A program made the translations under genes and the position numbers. Positions 1-9,242 of a DNA stretch of 64,000 nt are shown here, one piece after another. The stretch is from JAHEEL01 sp963836085 (lineage in GTDB: Bacteria; Actinomycetota; Acidimicrobiia; Spongiisociales; UBA5794). How positions within the stretch are numbered: position 1 is the stretch's first letter; every line of letters starts with the position of its first letter. The notes under the pieces are model-generated. The model was not told the origin of the DNA and did no database searches. It saw nothing but the letters and a program-made list of their open reading frames with translations. The stretch covers positions 1-64,000 of the forward strand of contig CAWIHT010000014.1 in assembly GCA_963836085.1 (NCBI GenBank). The letters run 5' to 3'.

Positions 1-222
1 CCGTCTGGCCGAACAGAATGCCGGATATGGACGGGTGTTCTGGGGTGGTGGGTGCTGTGTGGTGAGTGCGCAAGGCGTCGCCTCTCTTCGGTTGGGCCGT
101 CGGTGCGTTCAATCGACTGCTGAATGGTCTTTCTGCCCTTCCACGTCAGCAGGTCCGAGCGGAGCATGCGGTGTAGGTCCGTCTCGTCCGAGACGTGGTC
201 AGCAACGAGAGGATGTGGGACG

Positions 223-1011
223 GTGAAGCATCGAACTTCGAGCAGGGTGTTGTTGATCGTGGCGGCGTTCGTTCTGTTTCTGGTGCCGGTGGCGGCGATC
301 GCTGCGGGTGGTTTCGACGACGTCCCCGACGACAATGTGTTTGAGGCCGACATTCATTGGCTGGCTGACGCAGGTGTGACGAAGGGCTGCAATCCTCCGG
401 CAAACACGGAGTTCTGTCCCGGCAGCAACGTGACCCGTGAGCAGATGTCAGCGTTCATGCATCGCCTGGCCGTGAACAAGGTCGTCGACGCAGCGACTGC
501 TGTAGAGGCGGTCAATGCGGACACCCTCGATGGGAGGGACTCATCGGAATTCATGAAGGTTTCTGACTACGACGCCGACGGGGACTTGGTTGTCGACCAG
601 GGCGAGGTCAAGATCCGGCACAAATCACAAGTCTTCAACCTGGACATCTTCGCCGCCGTCGCACAGTGGAAGTGTGTCACTGATCCGGTGACGGTTAATG
701 CCACGACGACCGTGGTCATCTCGGGTGGGCTCAGCCTCGTCCCAAATGAGACGTCGACAGAGCCGATCTACGCGGACGTCGGCTATTCGATTGACGGCGG
801 GAACTTCACCGGAGGATTCAGCAACGCAAGGATTAAGGCCACGCCCACTGAAGGGACCGGCAGCGCTGCCGTGCCGATCGACGCCGTCGCTACGCTCGGC
901 CCGGGAACCTACCGGTTCGCGATTTACCCACAGGGGGACTGGGACATCCTCACCTCACCGGAGTACAGCGGACGGTGCGAACTGACCGTCACCGCCTACG
1001 TCGGACCGTAG
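223..1011 (+). CDS. Secreted protein with one Cys-type SLH-like repeat
   Basis: Exported protein of 262 aa. The GTG at 223 is chosen because a GAGAGGA ribosome site lies 9 bases upstream and a signal peptide follows at once (basic KHRTSSR, then a hydrophobic stretch ending VAAIAAG). Residues about 27-85 form one SLH-like repeat with the family signature (FDDVP..VFEADI, GVTKGCNPP, EFCPG, VTREQMSAF). The two Cys are probably disulphide-linked outside the cell. The remaining roughly 170 residues are a beta-rich domain of unknown function. An upstream ATG at 124 would put the signal sequence 33 residues in, so it is less likely. The role, wall association, is inferred from the SLH-like repeat only. 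Confidence 0.8.
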   Translation: MKHRTSSRVLLIVAAFVLFLVPVAAIAAGGFDDVPDDNVFEADIHWLADAGVTKGCNPPANTEFCPGSNVTREQMSAFMHRLAVNKVVDAATAVEAVNADTLDGRDSSEFMKVSDYDADGDLVVDQGEVKIRHKSQVFNLDIFAAVAQWKCVTDPVTVNATTTVVISGGLSLVPNETSTEPIYADVGYSIDGGNFTGGFSNARIKATPTEGTGSAAVPIDAVATLGPGTYRFAIYPQGDWDILTSPEYSGRCELTVTAYVGP

Positions 1012-1271
1012 CTTGCGTCGCCGTCTCAAGGGGATAGACGCCCGAAGCGTGGGACCCAAACATGCTGGCAAGTAGCCCGGCAGAACGAGGACGTGTGTTG
1101 AGGACCCTACTTTGCCTAGTTGCATGATCGGTCGGATTGCGCATGATGTGAGGGGATGGGACAGATGAAGGTGCTGATCACAGTCTGCTCGCCGAAGCCT
1201 TGCGATGACCCCCTGAAACCGCAGGCGATACGGGCGCGCGTGCTCGTGACATTCGTCGGTGAGGGCCGGGT

Positions 1272-2546
1272 TCATCCGGCGATGATGCCTGCGTGGATGT
1301 AGAGGATTGGGCGTCCGCTCCGGATCTCGAGTGCCGTCCAGCCCGGGAAGTGTGCCTGATCGCTGTAGGTGTACGGCGTGAGGTACACACCTCCGGGGCC
1401 GCGATACCCGAGTTCGTCGCCGCCGGCCAGCCCCCTGTCGTACGGGCCTCCGAACGGGAACTCGGGATCAGTCGCGAGTTGTGTGAGCTCGTCCCATGAG
1501 ACGGCGGGGTTGTGAAGCCACGCTTCGGCGGCGGCGTTGAGGTCATCGAGGAGGGCACGCAGCGCGTAGCCGTCGCCAACGATCGCTGTGTCGGACATGA
1601 TTGGGAGGATCACCACGGTGAGATCGCGATCGAACGGGATGCTTCGCTGAAGGGTCGGCGCGTCCGGGTGCGTTGTCACCTCGCCACCGATCCACCACGC
1701 CGGACACATGTCGGGGTAGTCCGAGCAGCTCAGCCACTTGCGCAAAGTGACCTCGATCTCGTCGTGCGAGATGTCCTCCACCACGGAGTAGAAGCCGTCG
1801 GCAGGCCAACCCTCTTCGGGCCACGGCCCCGTCGGTGACGGAGGCGCAACCGTGCCTTCTTCACAGCAGCCTGGACCCAAGCTGGGCCACGCCGATGCCT
1901 GCATCATCCAGTCGATGGCCTCGGGATACTGCGCCATCTCGGTGACGACGCCACTGTTGACGAAGATCCAAAACGGACGGCTATCGGGCAGACCCGGCGC
2001 GTTGTTCGCTTCGGCAATCTCGGCTCCCCACGCGCCGAACGAGACCGGACTCGCAGAATCGAGGTACACCAACGTGTCCGCCGATGTCGCCACGTCGCGG
2101 ACCTTGGCTGTGTCGTTGCTGACCGCTGGCTCGAGGCGGCCGGGCCACAGACAAGCAAGATCGAACTCAACATGACCGGGTCCCAGGTCGTCGACCCATC
2201 CGAACCAGATCCCATCCGGCAGAAGATCAGATCCCGGAGCACACCCAGAACCAAGAGCGCCCGCGGTGCTGAGACTCACCGTCGGCGTCCGCCCATACGC
2301 ACCCACCGTCCACACCGCTTCAGGCAACACGGACGTCGTCGTTCCGTCCACCGTTGTGGTTGTAGACGACACCGCTGCGGCGGCGGTCGTAGACGATGCA
2401 GCCAAGGTGGTGGTAGTGGAAGACACTGCTGCAATGGCTTCCGTGCTTGGCGGAGCGGTCGTCCCAGGGTCGGCGCCCTGATCGCTAGCGGCACACGCCG
2501 CCGCAAACACCGCGACCAAAGCCACGAGAAGCGCCCACACACGCAT
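1272..2546 (-). CDS. Putative lipoprotein of unknown function with T/S-rich linker
   Basis: Predicted lipoprotein of 424 aa. The ATG at 2546 has GGAGG 7 bases upstream and starts a short signal peptide with a lipobox-like FAAAC (Cys18). Residues about 19-75 are a Thr/Ser/Ala linker and the rest is a globular extracytoplasmic domain I do not recognise, rich in Trp, Pro and Gly. Its ribosome site and signal-peptide DNA resemble those of the lipoprotein gene at 7131, although the mature proteins differ. That suggests a shared export module joined to different cargo. Longer in-frame starts up to 2747 exist but add residues ahead of the signal peptide. Confidence 0.75.
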   Translation of the reverse strand: MRVWALLVALVAVFAAACAASDQGADPGTTAPPSTEAIAAVSSTTTTLAASSTTAAAAVSSTTTTVDGTTTSVLPEAVWTVGAYGRTPTVSLSTAGALGSGCAPGSDLLPDGIWFGWVDDLGPGHVEFDLACLWPGRLEPAVSNDTAKVRDVATSADTLVYLDSASPVSFGAWGAEIAEANNAPGLPDSRPFWIFVNSGVVTEMAQYPEAIDWMMQASAWPSLGPGCCEEGTVAPPSPTGPWPEEGWPADGFYSVVEDISHDEIEVTLRKWLSCSDYPDMCPAWWIGGEVTTHPDAPTLQRSIPFDRDLTVVILPIMSDTAIVGDGYALRALLDDLNAAAEAWLHNPAVSWDELTQLATDPEFPFGGPYDRGLAGGDELGYRGPGGVYLTPYTYSDQAHFPGWTALEIRSGRPILYIHAGIIAG

Positions 2547-3008
2547 ACGCCGCCTCCACCCGACAGCCTCTCGCCAAACGCCAGAGGCAACAAGAAGCCC
2601 ACACCGCATCGATGGGTCGCCCGCCAAGCCATCGCCATAGCTCTCGTGCGAAGCCATACCAGACACCGTGACACACAACCCGCACCCCCTCAATCGGGAT
2701 TCTCCCCGACTGAACCGCCCCGGGTTCGCTGCCCTGGTTGGCTCCAAGAACCACTCCTGGATGCCGGCTCTCGCGCTGTCGAGGACGCTGGGTAGTGCGC
2801 GGTGGGGTAGGTGTTGTGTGCGGGGCGGGGTTGGAGTAGTTGGGACGACCCCGGCGCTCGTCGACTGCAGCGCGGGTACAGGAAGGTGTCGAGTTGAGGG
2901 CTATCGCCGGGTTGGGGGTTTGCGAGGAGCGCTGGCGTAGCCCACCCGAACGAGCGGGGTTAGGGTCCTCTGGGACGGTCTGCACACACGTGAGGGAGGT
3001 GTGATTCG
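2547..3008. other. Intergenic region between divergent genes
   Basis: 462 bp between the lipoprotein gene (leftward) and the serine hydrolase gene (rightward). It must hold both promoters. I see a GGGAGG ribosome site at about 2992 for the hydrolase, but no clear -35/-10 boxes, no strong hairpin and no convincing gene. Confidence 0.4.
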
Positions 3009-4424
3009 GTGTGGCGATTTCTGGCTGTGTTTGCACTTGGCCTTCTTGCGTCCTTGCATGCAGGTGTACCTGCGGGATCGATAGAGGACTTCATCGATAG
3101 TGAGATGCCCGCGTCGGGTGCGCCGGGCCTGGCGTACGCCGTCGTTGCCGATGGCGAGATCACCGCGGTCGGCGCGCGCGGTGTCGCCAAGATTGGAGGC
3201 GACAGGGACGTCACGCCGGACACGCCTTTCCTGACCGGTTCGATCTCCAAGAGCTTCACCGCGCTGGCCGTTATGCAACTGGTCGAGGCGGGCGAGGTCG
3301 ACCTGGACGCCGAGGTCTCGCAGTATCTCGACGGTTTCGCTGGCCGCCCCGGCGGCGCGATCACGGTCCGTCAGCTGCTCAGCCACACGAGCGGCTTCTC
3401 GACACTGCAAGGGAACACCTCGCACACGGATGCCGCCGGCGGGACGGACGAACTGGCGCGCCGCGTTGACGGGCTTGCAGAGATGAACCCTGCCTATGAA
3501 CCCGACGAACGGTGGGAGTACTCGAACGCCAACTACCTGATCCTCGGCCGCCTGATCGAAGTCGTCAGCGGGCAGGACTACCAGGGCTACGTCACAGCCA
3601 AGATCCTGGAACCGGTCGGTATGGAGTACAGCTTCGTCGCCGACGGTGAGTTCCATGAGTCCATGGCGACCGGGCACACTCCTTGGTTCTGGACCAAGCG
3701 ACCGCTTGCCGACAACACCACCAGCCGCGGAATGGCTCCGGCCGGTGGGATCATCGCGAGCGCCGGCGATCTGGCGCTCTATATGCAGATGATGATGAAT
3801 GGCCAGGACGATGTGCTGAGCGCCGAAGGCAAGGCGGTGATGATGCGCCCGGCCAGTGCGGCGTCACCGTTCTATGGCTTCGGCTGGTACCTGGACGACG
3901 GGAACGGGAGTGTCTGGCACTCCGGGTCGACCCCCGGTGTCGAGACGCTTGCGACGATCGTCCCTAGCGAGAAGAAGGGGGTGGTCGTGCTGGTCAACGG
4001 CGGAAGTGGAGTCGGTTTTGGGGAAACGACCCAGCTCCGCAACGGCATCACCGCCAGGGCGATGGGTTTCGACTACGACGGCGAGGGCTCCCGATGGTTC
4101 CAGAAGGCCCTGTTCATCGGCCTGGTGCTCCTGCCGGTCGTCTACCTGCTCAGCATGATCTGGGCTTGGTTCCACCGTGACGAGATACGCGCCAAATCGG
4201 GAGTTTCCGGCCGGTTCAGCCTGTGGTTCCCGCTGCTCACCACGCTTGTCGCGGCGTGGGTCATATTCGGTCTGGTACCGGGGCTGGTGGGCGCGCCGCT
4301 CGGCACGATACGACTGTTCCAGCCCGATTTCGGCTTGGCGTTGGTCGCAACTGCAGTGTCCGGTGTGCTGTGGGCTGTGTTCAGGCTTGGCGTGGCCTAT
4401 ACCGGCAAACCCCGCCCGGCTTGA
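3009..4424 (+). CDS. Membrane-anchored serine hydrolase, class C beta-lactamase family
   Basis: Penicillin-binding-protein-like serine hydrolase of 471 aa. The visible catalytic motifs are SISK (Ser78, Lys81), YSN (Tyr171) and an HSG triad equivalent near residue 308. The GTG at 3009 follows a GGGAGG site and begins a signal peptide. After the catalytic domain come three to four hydrophobic helices (about 360-465), so the enzyme faces outward on a membrane anchor. This layout is common in esterases and peptidases of the family. The substrate (beta-lactam, D-amino peptide or ester) cannot be told from sequence. Confidence 0.9.
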   Translation: MWRFLAVFALGLLASLHAGVPAGSIEDFIDSEMPASGAPGLAYAVVADGEITAVGARGVAKIGGDRDVTPDTPFLTGSISKSFTALAVMQLVEAGEVDLDAEVSQYLDGFAGRPGGAITVRQLLSHTSGFSTLQGNTSHTDAAGGTDELARRVDGLAEMNPAYEPDERWEYSNANYLILGRLIEVVSGQDYQGYVTAKILEPVGMEYSFVADGEFHESMATGHTPWFWTKRPLADNTTSRGMAPAGGIIASAGDLALYMQMMMNGQDDVLSAEGKAVMMRPASAASPFYGFGWYLDDGNGSVWHSGSTPGVETLATIVPSEKKGVVVLVNGGSGVGFGETTQLRNGITARAMGFDYDGEGSRWFQKALFIGLVLLPVVYLLSMIWAWFHRDEIRAKSGVSGRFSLWFPLLTTLVAAWVIFGLVPGLVGAPLGTIRLFQPDFGLALVATAVSGVLWAVFRLGVAYTGKPRPA

Positions 4425-4586
4425 TGGCTGGGAATCCGCCGGTTCTGCCACGTAGCTGTTGCCGGTCGAGATTGTGGGGACGCCACCAAATCAAGGCAGC
4501 GGGCGTCGAACAGCACAGCCCGCAGCGAGAGAGAGCGGTGCTCGGAACAAGCGGCTTGCTCGCAAGCGACGCTTCAGACACGACGT

Positions 4587-4880
4587 GTGCCACCGTGGAC
4601 GTGCGATGCGAGGACGACTCGACAGGTGTTCTCGTATGCTGCACATCGCTGTGCGATCGACGCCCATTCCTGGCAGACAGCACTCGTCGACGGCAACAAG
4701 CGAGCCGCGTGGGCGTCGCTGGTGTTGTTCATCGATCTCAACGAGGGAGGGTGGGATCCGGATCCTCCCGACGTTGACGAGTCCGAGGCGACCATGTTCG
4801 CGATCGCTTCCGGCGACGTTGACGAAGCCTGGACGGCCGAATGGCTGCGAGAGAGGGTCCGTTTCGGCGGCATCGCCTGA
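4587..4880 (+). pseudogene. Truncated Doc/Fic-type toxin fragment
   Basis: About 97 codons resemble the C-terminal half of death-on-curing (Doc) toxins. The conserved active-site segment appears as ALVDGNKRAAWAS, where full toxins have HPFxDGNKR, followed by LVLFIDLN and a tail like the usual IASGxxDExxxAxWLR. The catalytic His before the DGNKR motif is missing and the N-terminal half cannot be found in any frame just upstream. No antitoxin gene is visible. I read this as a decayed toxin-antitoxin remnant, unlikely to be active. Confidence 0.55.
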
Positions 4881-4943
4881 GCGACCAATGGCGGCCGAGC
4901 CAGGCATCGCGATGCATCTGACAAGAAGCGTTTTCATCGCTTG

Positions 4944-5063
4944 AAACCCTTGGTGTGTAACGGTTTCTCGCGCACCCGTTGCGCACATGTCGCATCAGAT
5001 GTAGCACATCAAGATCCGAGAGTGCGCTGACCGGGAAGAACAGGCCTCGTGAGATCGAGGCGC
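4944..5063. repeat. Structured repeat copy X (three hairpins)
   Basis: A 120-bp sequence related to 9243-9366 in the same orientation. Three hairpins are visible: AAACC..GGTTT (4944-4966), GCGCA-CCCGT-TGCGC (4970-4984) and GCCTCG-TGAGAT-CGAGGC (5044-5061). The first stem differs from the second copy at paired positions yet still pairs. The function is unknown; an element end, structured RNA or terminator cluster is possible. Confidence 0.6.
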
Positions 5064-5088
5064 CTGGTCCGGTCTGCGTGTTGGGAAG

Positions 5089-5172
5089 CTACTGGTTGTC
5101 GGTGCGGTGGATTCGTTTTCGGTAGAGCAGGTAGGCGACGACACCGGCGATGAGTGCGATCATTCCACTCAT
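5089..5172 (-). CDS. Possible tiny one-helix membrane protein or detached C-terminal anchor
   Basis: 27 codons reading MSGMIALIAG.. then a basic tail RKRIHR. It looks like a single transmembrane helix with a cytoplasmic positive flank. It lies just beyond the stop of the serine hydrolase gene at 5264 in a different frame. It may be that enzyme's lost membrane anchor, since the related enzyme at 3009 has C-terminal helices, rather than a separate gene. No ribosome site precedes it. Confidence 0.25.
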   Translation of the reverse strand: MSGMIALIAGVVAYLLYRKRIHRTDNQ

Positions 5173-5263
5173 CGCAAGGTCCGTCAACGATGGACTCAGC
5201 AGACGACGTTGGAGCACCGGGACAACGTAGAGCCCGTCCCCGAAAGAGCTCAGCCCGGCGGTG

Positions 5264-6403
5264 CTACGAGGCCGCTCGCGCCAATTCGGCGGCGATGAGC
5301 TGATCGGCGAACTCGCTCGTCTCGGCGCCGCCGTCGTTGGCGAGCACCACGACCGTGGTGTTCGTGGCCGGGTCGTGGCGGACGCTGGTGGCGAAGCCGA
5401 TCGTGCGGCCGTTGTGGCCGTACACCGTCGTGCCGGCCACCGGGTACACCGACAGGCCGAGTCCGTACTCCACCCGAGGCGGGCTGGCATCCATCATCCA
5501 CTCCAGCGACGCCTCGCTCACCACGGCGCCGTCGAAGAGCGCCCGGATGAAGCCGGCCACATCGGCGGCGGTAGCCACGAGGGCGCCGGCTCCCCCGGCG
5601 TTGCGGGCGAACGCCGTCGTCTCCAGGTCGGCGAGTGAGAACGCCGGGATGGCCGGGCTGAGTCGCTCGTAGGCGGTGGGCAACTCCGATTCTCCGTCCT
5701 CGAGCTCGGTGCTCGTGCCGGCCAGCGGCAGGTGCTCGGTGAGCGCCTCCTCGTAGGTCGTGCCGGCGGCGGCTTCAATCACCCGTTCCAGTGCCAGATA
5801 GCCGACGCTGGAGTATTCCTGGCGCGTGCCGGGCTCGAACACCAGCCCCCGGTCCACCACTTCCAGCGGCGAGTCGACCGGGTCTCCCGTCTCGCCGCCG
5901 CCGAGCGCCACCTCGATAATCCCGGCCGTCACGTCGACGTCACGCAGCCCGCTCGTGTGACCGAGCAGGTGCTCGATCGTGATCTCCGGCGGCAGCGACG
6001 GCACGTAATCCGCCGCCGGATCGTCGAGCGCGAGCAAACCGTCCTCGGCGAGGCTCATCACCGTGGCGGCGGTGTAGACCTTTGTGATCGACCCGATCCG
6101 GTACTGGCTGTCGGCGTCGGTGCGGACGCCCGCCTCACGGTCGGCGAACCCGTACTCGATGGTCTCGGTCGAGCCGTCGCCGCGGACGACGAGCACCGTC
6201 GCCCCGACGACGTCGGTCGAGTCCCCCCACGTCTCCACCAGGTCTGCCGCAGCCGGGGCGAGAGCAGTCGTGGATGCGATGGTCGAGGTGGTGGCGCTGA
6301 TGGTGGGGGTGGCCGGTGTTGTCGTGGCAGTAGTCTCTCCGGCGGCACACGCCGAGACGACGAGCGCCAGCAGGGCGATGGCGATGGTGAGCGGTTTCCA
6401 CAC
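5264..6403 (-). CDS. Serine hydrolase lipoprotein, class C beta-lactamase family
   Basis: Exported serine hydrolase of 379 aa. Motifs are SITK (Ser105, Lys108), YSS (Tyr197) and YGHNG as the third element. The GTG at 6403 is preferred because it begins a typical lipoprotein signal (WKPLTIAIALLALVVSAC, lipid Cys19). A Thr/Ala linker separates the anchor from the catalytic domain. Unlike the hydrolase at 3009 it ends without membrane helices. A one-helix segment lies downstream in another frame, so a frameshift may have removed a tail. The physiological substrate is unknown. Confidence 0.87.
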   Translation of the reverse strand: MWKPLTIAIALLALVVSACAAGETTATTTPATPTISATTSTIASTTALAPAAADLVETWGDSTDVVGATVLVVRGDGSTETIEYGFADREAGVRTDADSQYRIGSITKVYTAATVMSLAEDGLLALDDPAADYVPSLPPEITIEHLLGHTSGLRDVDVTAGIIEVALGGGETGDPVDSPLEVVDRGLVFEPGTRQEYSSVGYLALERVIEAAAGTTYEEALTEHLPLAGTSTELEDGESELPTAYERLSPAIPAFSLADLETTAFARNAGGAGALVATAADVAGFIRALFDGAVVSEASLEWMMDASPPRVEYGLGLSVYPVAGTTVYGHNGRTIGFATSVRHDPATNTTVVVLANDGGAETSEFADQLIAAELARAAS

Positions 6404-6604
6404 CCGCGAATCGTATCCGTACCTGCCACGTAGCCCGACGGTCGGGTGGTACCGGGAGCGGCCAGGATGGCCGAGCACCTGGTCGACGACGGCGGCGTGG
6501 AGCAGGTCGAAGCGATGTGGTCGGCCGAGCACGGCGACGGTGGCCGGTTCGACCGCTGGTGACCCGCACCGTATCGACAGAACACATGAAGCGGGCAGAC
6601 TCCG

Positions 6605-7055
6605 TGTAGCGACGGTCTGCTCGGATAGCGTCCCGACTTCGGGCCATTTGCCGGAATCCGGATCCGTTGTGGGCCACGGGTTGGCACCGCTTAGGCATGC
6701 GCACTGATCGCACTATTGGGAGATCCACATCAGTCTGGACCGCGTCGCTGAGGCGTAGTGATCGTCGCCGGATGTCGGAAACCGTGCTCGGGCAACGTTG
6801 CACATGTGTGGCAGCTTCGTGCGGCCTTGGCGCAAAGGCTGCACGTTTCGTTGCCGTGTTGCGGATCGTTCGGCGGTCCTCGGACCGGCTGAGAACTGAG
6901 TCTCCATACGCCCTCGAACCCTGTTTGGCGGACATGTCGCCTGCCGAGGCGATGCGACTCTGACCACCTCTTGGCTACTAGTGATCCGGCGCATTCTCGG
7001 TGCCCTTCGAGGCGCGCGCGGCCCAAATCGACAACTCAAGCAGGCCGCCACATTG
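6605..7055 (+). repeat. Dispersed upstream repeat L, copy A
   Basis: About 450 bp with clear nucleotide similarity (roughly three-quarters or more identical by eye) to the reverse complement of 34095-34560. Landmarks are GGATAGCGT, TTTGCCGGA, GGATCCGTTG, CACATGTG and ATCGACAACTCAAGC at the gene-proximal end. All three reading frames are about equally conserved, so this is not obviously coding. It ends about 75 bases before the lipoprotein gene at 7131 and points toward it. Confidence 0.75.
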
Positions 7056-7130
7056 CCTGTGGTCTCTGGGTGTGGACTCGACTCTTGACCGTTCACACGC
7101 AGAGGGGCACACTTTCAGTGGAGGCTGCAT

Positions 7131-8315
7131 ATGCGACTGTGGACGCTCCTGGTGGTGTTGGTCGTTGCCTGTATGGCAGCGTGCGGTGGCAGCGATCGGG
7201 TTAGCGGATCAGCGGAGCGTGTTCCATCAGCCACCGAGACCACTCAAGGGGTGCCTTCATCGACCACGTCTGCAGCTACGTCTCCAAGCACCACTGCTGC
7301 GGCAACGACCACGACATCGACTGCCGCGACGAGCACTTCTGCCAGTGCCGCCAGTTCGTCCACAACTACGCTCGCTGATCGTGGGCTTCCACCGTTCTTC
7401 CGGTATGGCTCCTTTGGTGTGATCAAGACTGAGGACGGCAAGGAGACACTCATCGTCGATGAACCAGTTGCGTCCGTCTGGAGTGACGGCGTTGGTGGGC
7501 TGGTGTTCTCCTACCACTGGCTCGCCGAGGTCCCTGCACTATGGCGCCTCATGCCCGGAATGCGCGATCCCAGCGCCGTCACGCCTGAGTCGGTGTGGGG
7601 CGGGACGGTTGTGAATCTCGACGGCCGCGCCGCCATCGTGCGCTCGGACGCCTGGGAAGATCGGTTGTGCGAGTCCGGCTCGATCGGGGTCTATGACCTG
7701 GAGACAGGTCAGCGAAACGATTTCGTCCAATGCGCAGGAGAAGGCGACGTCGGCTGGTTCCCGACCACCTACGGCGGCGGGCTCTTTTCGGGCGTGAGGC
7801 AAGATGCCGTGGGATCGTGCGGAACCGACAGTGGGATCCTGTTCTGGGATCAGTCCGGCGCCGATGTCCGCGTCGCCACCAATCCGTACCCGATGCACAG
7901 CCCATGGGGAGACGCCACTCCCGAGTGGATTCCGTGTGAACTCGACGCCCGTCTTTCTGCGGACGGACGTCTCCTCGCATACCGATTCCGACCTGACAAC
8001 AAGTGGCCTTGCCCCGAATACGACGATGTGCCGTACGAGGATTGGCTCGAGGGGTCCCGCAACATCCGAGGGGAAGTGGTTGTGCTCGACCTCGGGACCG
8101 GAGCCGAAGTCTTCCGAGCCGATAGTCCAGCCGAGGAGCGACTGGCCGATTTCGATGGACGGTTCCTTGTCCTCACGACCGCAGACCGGCGGGACGATGT
8201 TCCGCTGAATCAACGCGATTGGTCGTACGAGAGCAGGATCGTTGATGTCACTGCCGCCAACCCCGATCACAATGTCGATGGTCGAGTGCGCCTTGTCTGG
8301 ACCGCCACTGGCTAG
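7131..8315 (+). CDS. Putative lipoprotein of unknown function with T/S-rich linker
   Basis: Predicted lipoprotein of 394 aa. The ATG at 7131 has GGAGG 6-7 bases upstream. A short signal ends in CMAAC (Cys18), then a Thr/Ser/Ala linker runs to about residue 85. The mature domain of about 300 aa has many Trp/Tyr/Gly and paired Cys and resembles no family I can name; a beta-propeller-like fold is possible but unproven. The gene is bracketed by repeat L upstream and repeat R downstream. The same two repeats bracket different exported proteins at 31.6-34.6 kb. Confidence 0.78.
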   Translation: MRLWTLLVVLVVACMAACGGSDRVSGSAERVPSATETTQGVPSSTTSAATSPSTTAAATTTTSTAATSTSASAASSSTTTLADRGLPPFFRYGSFGVIKTEDGKETLIVDEPVASVWSDGVGGLVFSYHWLAEVPALWRLMPGMRDPSAVTPESVWGGTVVNLDGRAAIVRSDAWEDRLCESGSIGVYDLETGQRNDFVQCAGEGDVGWFPTTYGGGLFSGVRQDAVGSCGTDSGILFWDQSGADVRVATNPYPMHSPWGDATPEWIPCELDARLSADGRLLAYRFRPDNKWPCPEYDDVPYEDWLEGSRNIRGEVVVLDLGTGAEVFRADSPAEERLADFDGRFLVLTTADRRDDVPLNQRDWSYESRIVDVTAANPDHNVDGRVRLVWTATG

Positions 8316-8334
8316 CGAATCGTCAACGACTACC

Positions 8335-8425
8335 CGCCCATGTCGGCACATGTGGGCGGCCATGCGATCCGATCAGAAGCCTCTTCCGTGGCATTCGAGG
8401 ATCGCAGAACGCATCGAGGCCGAAG
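8335..8425 (+). repeat. Dispersed downstream repeat R, copy A
   Basis: About 90 bp lying just after the lipoprotein stop codon. Read in reverse complement it matches 31560-31645, with shared blocks GATGCGT, CGAATGCCACGG and TCGGATCGCATGGCCGCCCA. Relative to the enclosed gene it has the same orientation in both copies. Confidence 0.7.
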
Positions 8426-8581
8426 CGTGCCTTTTCGCGCCGTGAATGCGCTACTGCCGCCGCGCGACGGTTCGGACGACGTGCGTTGCGCTACGGACCC
8501 AGAGCGATATTGAAACGACGCTTGGACGGGAGCCGGTCATGCTCGCCGCCGCTAACCGGGGCGGCACCTACCCTGATCGAC

Positions 8582-8953
8582 ATGCCTGTGAACCTGTCGC
8601 TCGTCGACTTCGAGGAGCTGGTCGCCGAAGCGCTCGATTCCATACCGGATGATCTCGCCGCCCACATCGAGAACGTCGCGGTACAGGTCCAGGACTGGCC
8701 GAATCACAGCCAGACACGCGCCCACGGGGGCATGTTGCTCGGCCTCTACGAGGGTGTGAGCTTGACCCGCCGCGGTCCGATCTCGTACACGGGCGCCATG
8801 CCGGATCGGATCACCATCTTCCGGGGTCCTCACCTCCGCATCGCCTCCGACCGTGATCAACTCCGGCGACGGATCGCAACCACCGTGGTTCACGAAGTCG
8901 GGCACCACTTCGGGATCTCGGACGAGCGACTACTCGAACTGGGATGGGCGTGA
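8582..8953 (+). CDS. Metallopeptidase family protein (PF06262-type zincin)
   Basis: Small cytoplasmic protein of 123 aa with the family-defining zinc motif VVHEVGHHFGI near residues 100-110. The ATG at 8582 is the natural start, because the family begins with a short stretch ahead of FEELVAEALDSIP. The central GLYEGVSLTRRG and ITIFRGPHLR segments are typical of the family. These single-domain proteins are widespread in actinobacteria. Proteolytic activity is assumed from HExxH, and the substrates are unknown. Confidence 0.9.
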   Translation: MPVNLSLVDFEELVAEALDSIPDDLAAHIENVAVQVQDWPNHSQTRAHGGMLLGLYEGVSLTRRGPISYTGAMPDRITIFRGPHLRIASDRDQLRRRIATTVVHEVGHHFGISDERLLELGWA

Positions 8954-9023
8954 CATTCCGGTTCCCGCGCTGCACCATTCCCGCCGGTGCATCACCTCGA
9001 CCAGCACATCCCTCCGGAGCGGG

Positions 9024-9068
9024 ATATCGTAAGCAGCGGTCCGTTGTAGCCAACGATGCATGGCCCAA
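9024..9068 (-). pseudogene. Tyrosine recombinase trace (C-terminal box)
   Basis: Fifteen codons read LGHASLATTDRCLRY, matching the conserved end of XerC/D-type integrases (compare LGHASLATTDTYLS in the intact gene at 54956). A stop codon lies three codons upstream and the rest of the gene is not recognisable. It sits about 170 bp inside repeat copy Y, consistent with the remains of an integrated element. Confidence 0.45.
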
Positions 9069-9242
9069 GAAGCATCACCACACATACATCTGGCGGTGAA
9101 TCGCGGCAGTCACGGACAGGGTCATACCTTCGCGCCGAAGCCCTCACCGAAGATCGCCTGATGCTTTCGCCACAGAGCGTCGCTCCTCAAGCAGAGCATC
9201 CAGAGCACAACACTTCTGGCAAGAACCGCGTCATTTACCAAG

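Noticed and set aside
5732..6433. Long plus-strand open frame opposite the serine hydrolase
   Set aside because: It is the antisense of a gene with clear SxxK and YxS motifs. It is Arg-rich and has no ribosome site or family features.
7250..7380. Thr/Ser codon runs as possible simple-sequence phase-variation tracts
   Set aside because: The runs are mixed ACC/ACG/ACT/GCG codons without perfect repeat units, so slippage is unlikely. They encode ordinary lipoprotein linkers.
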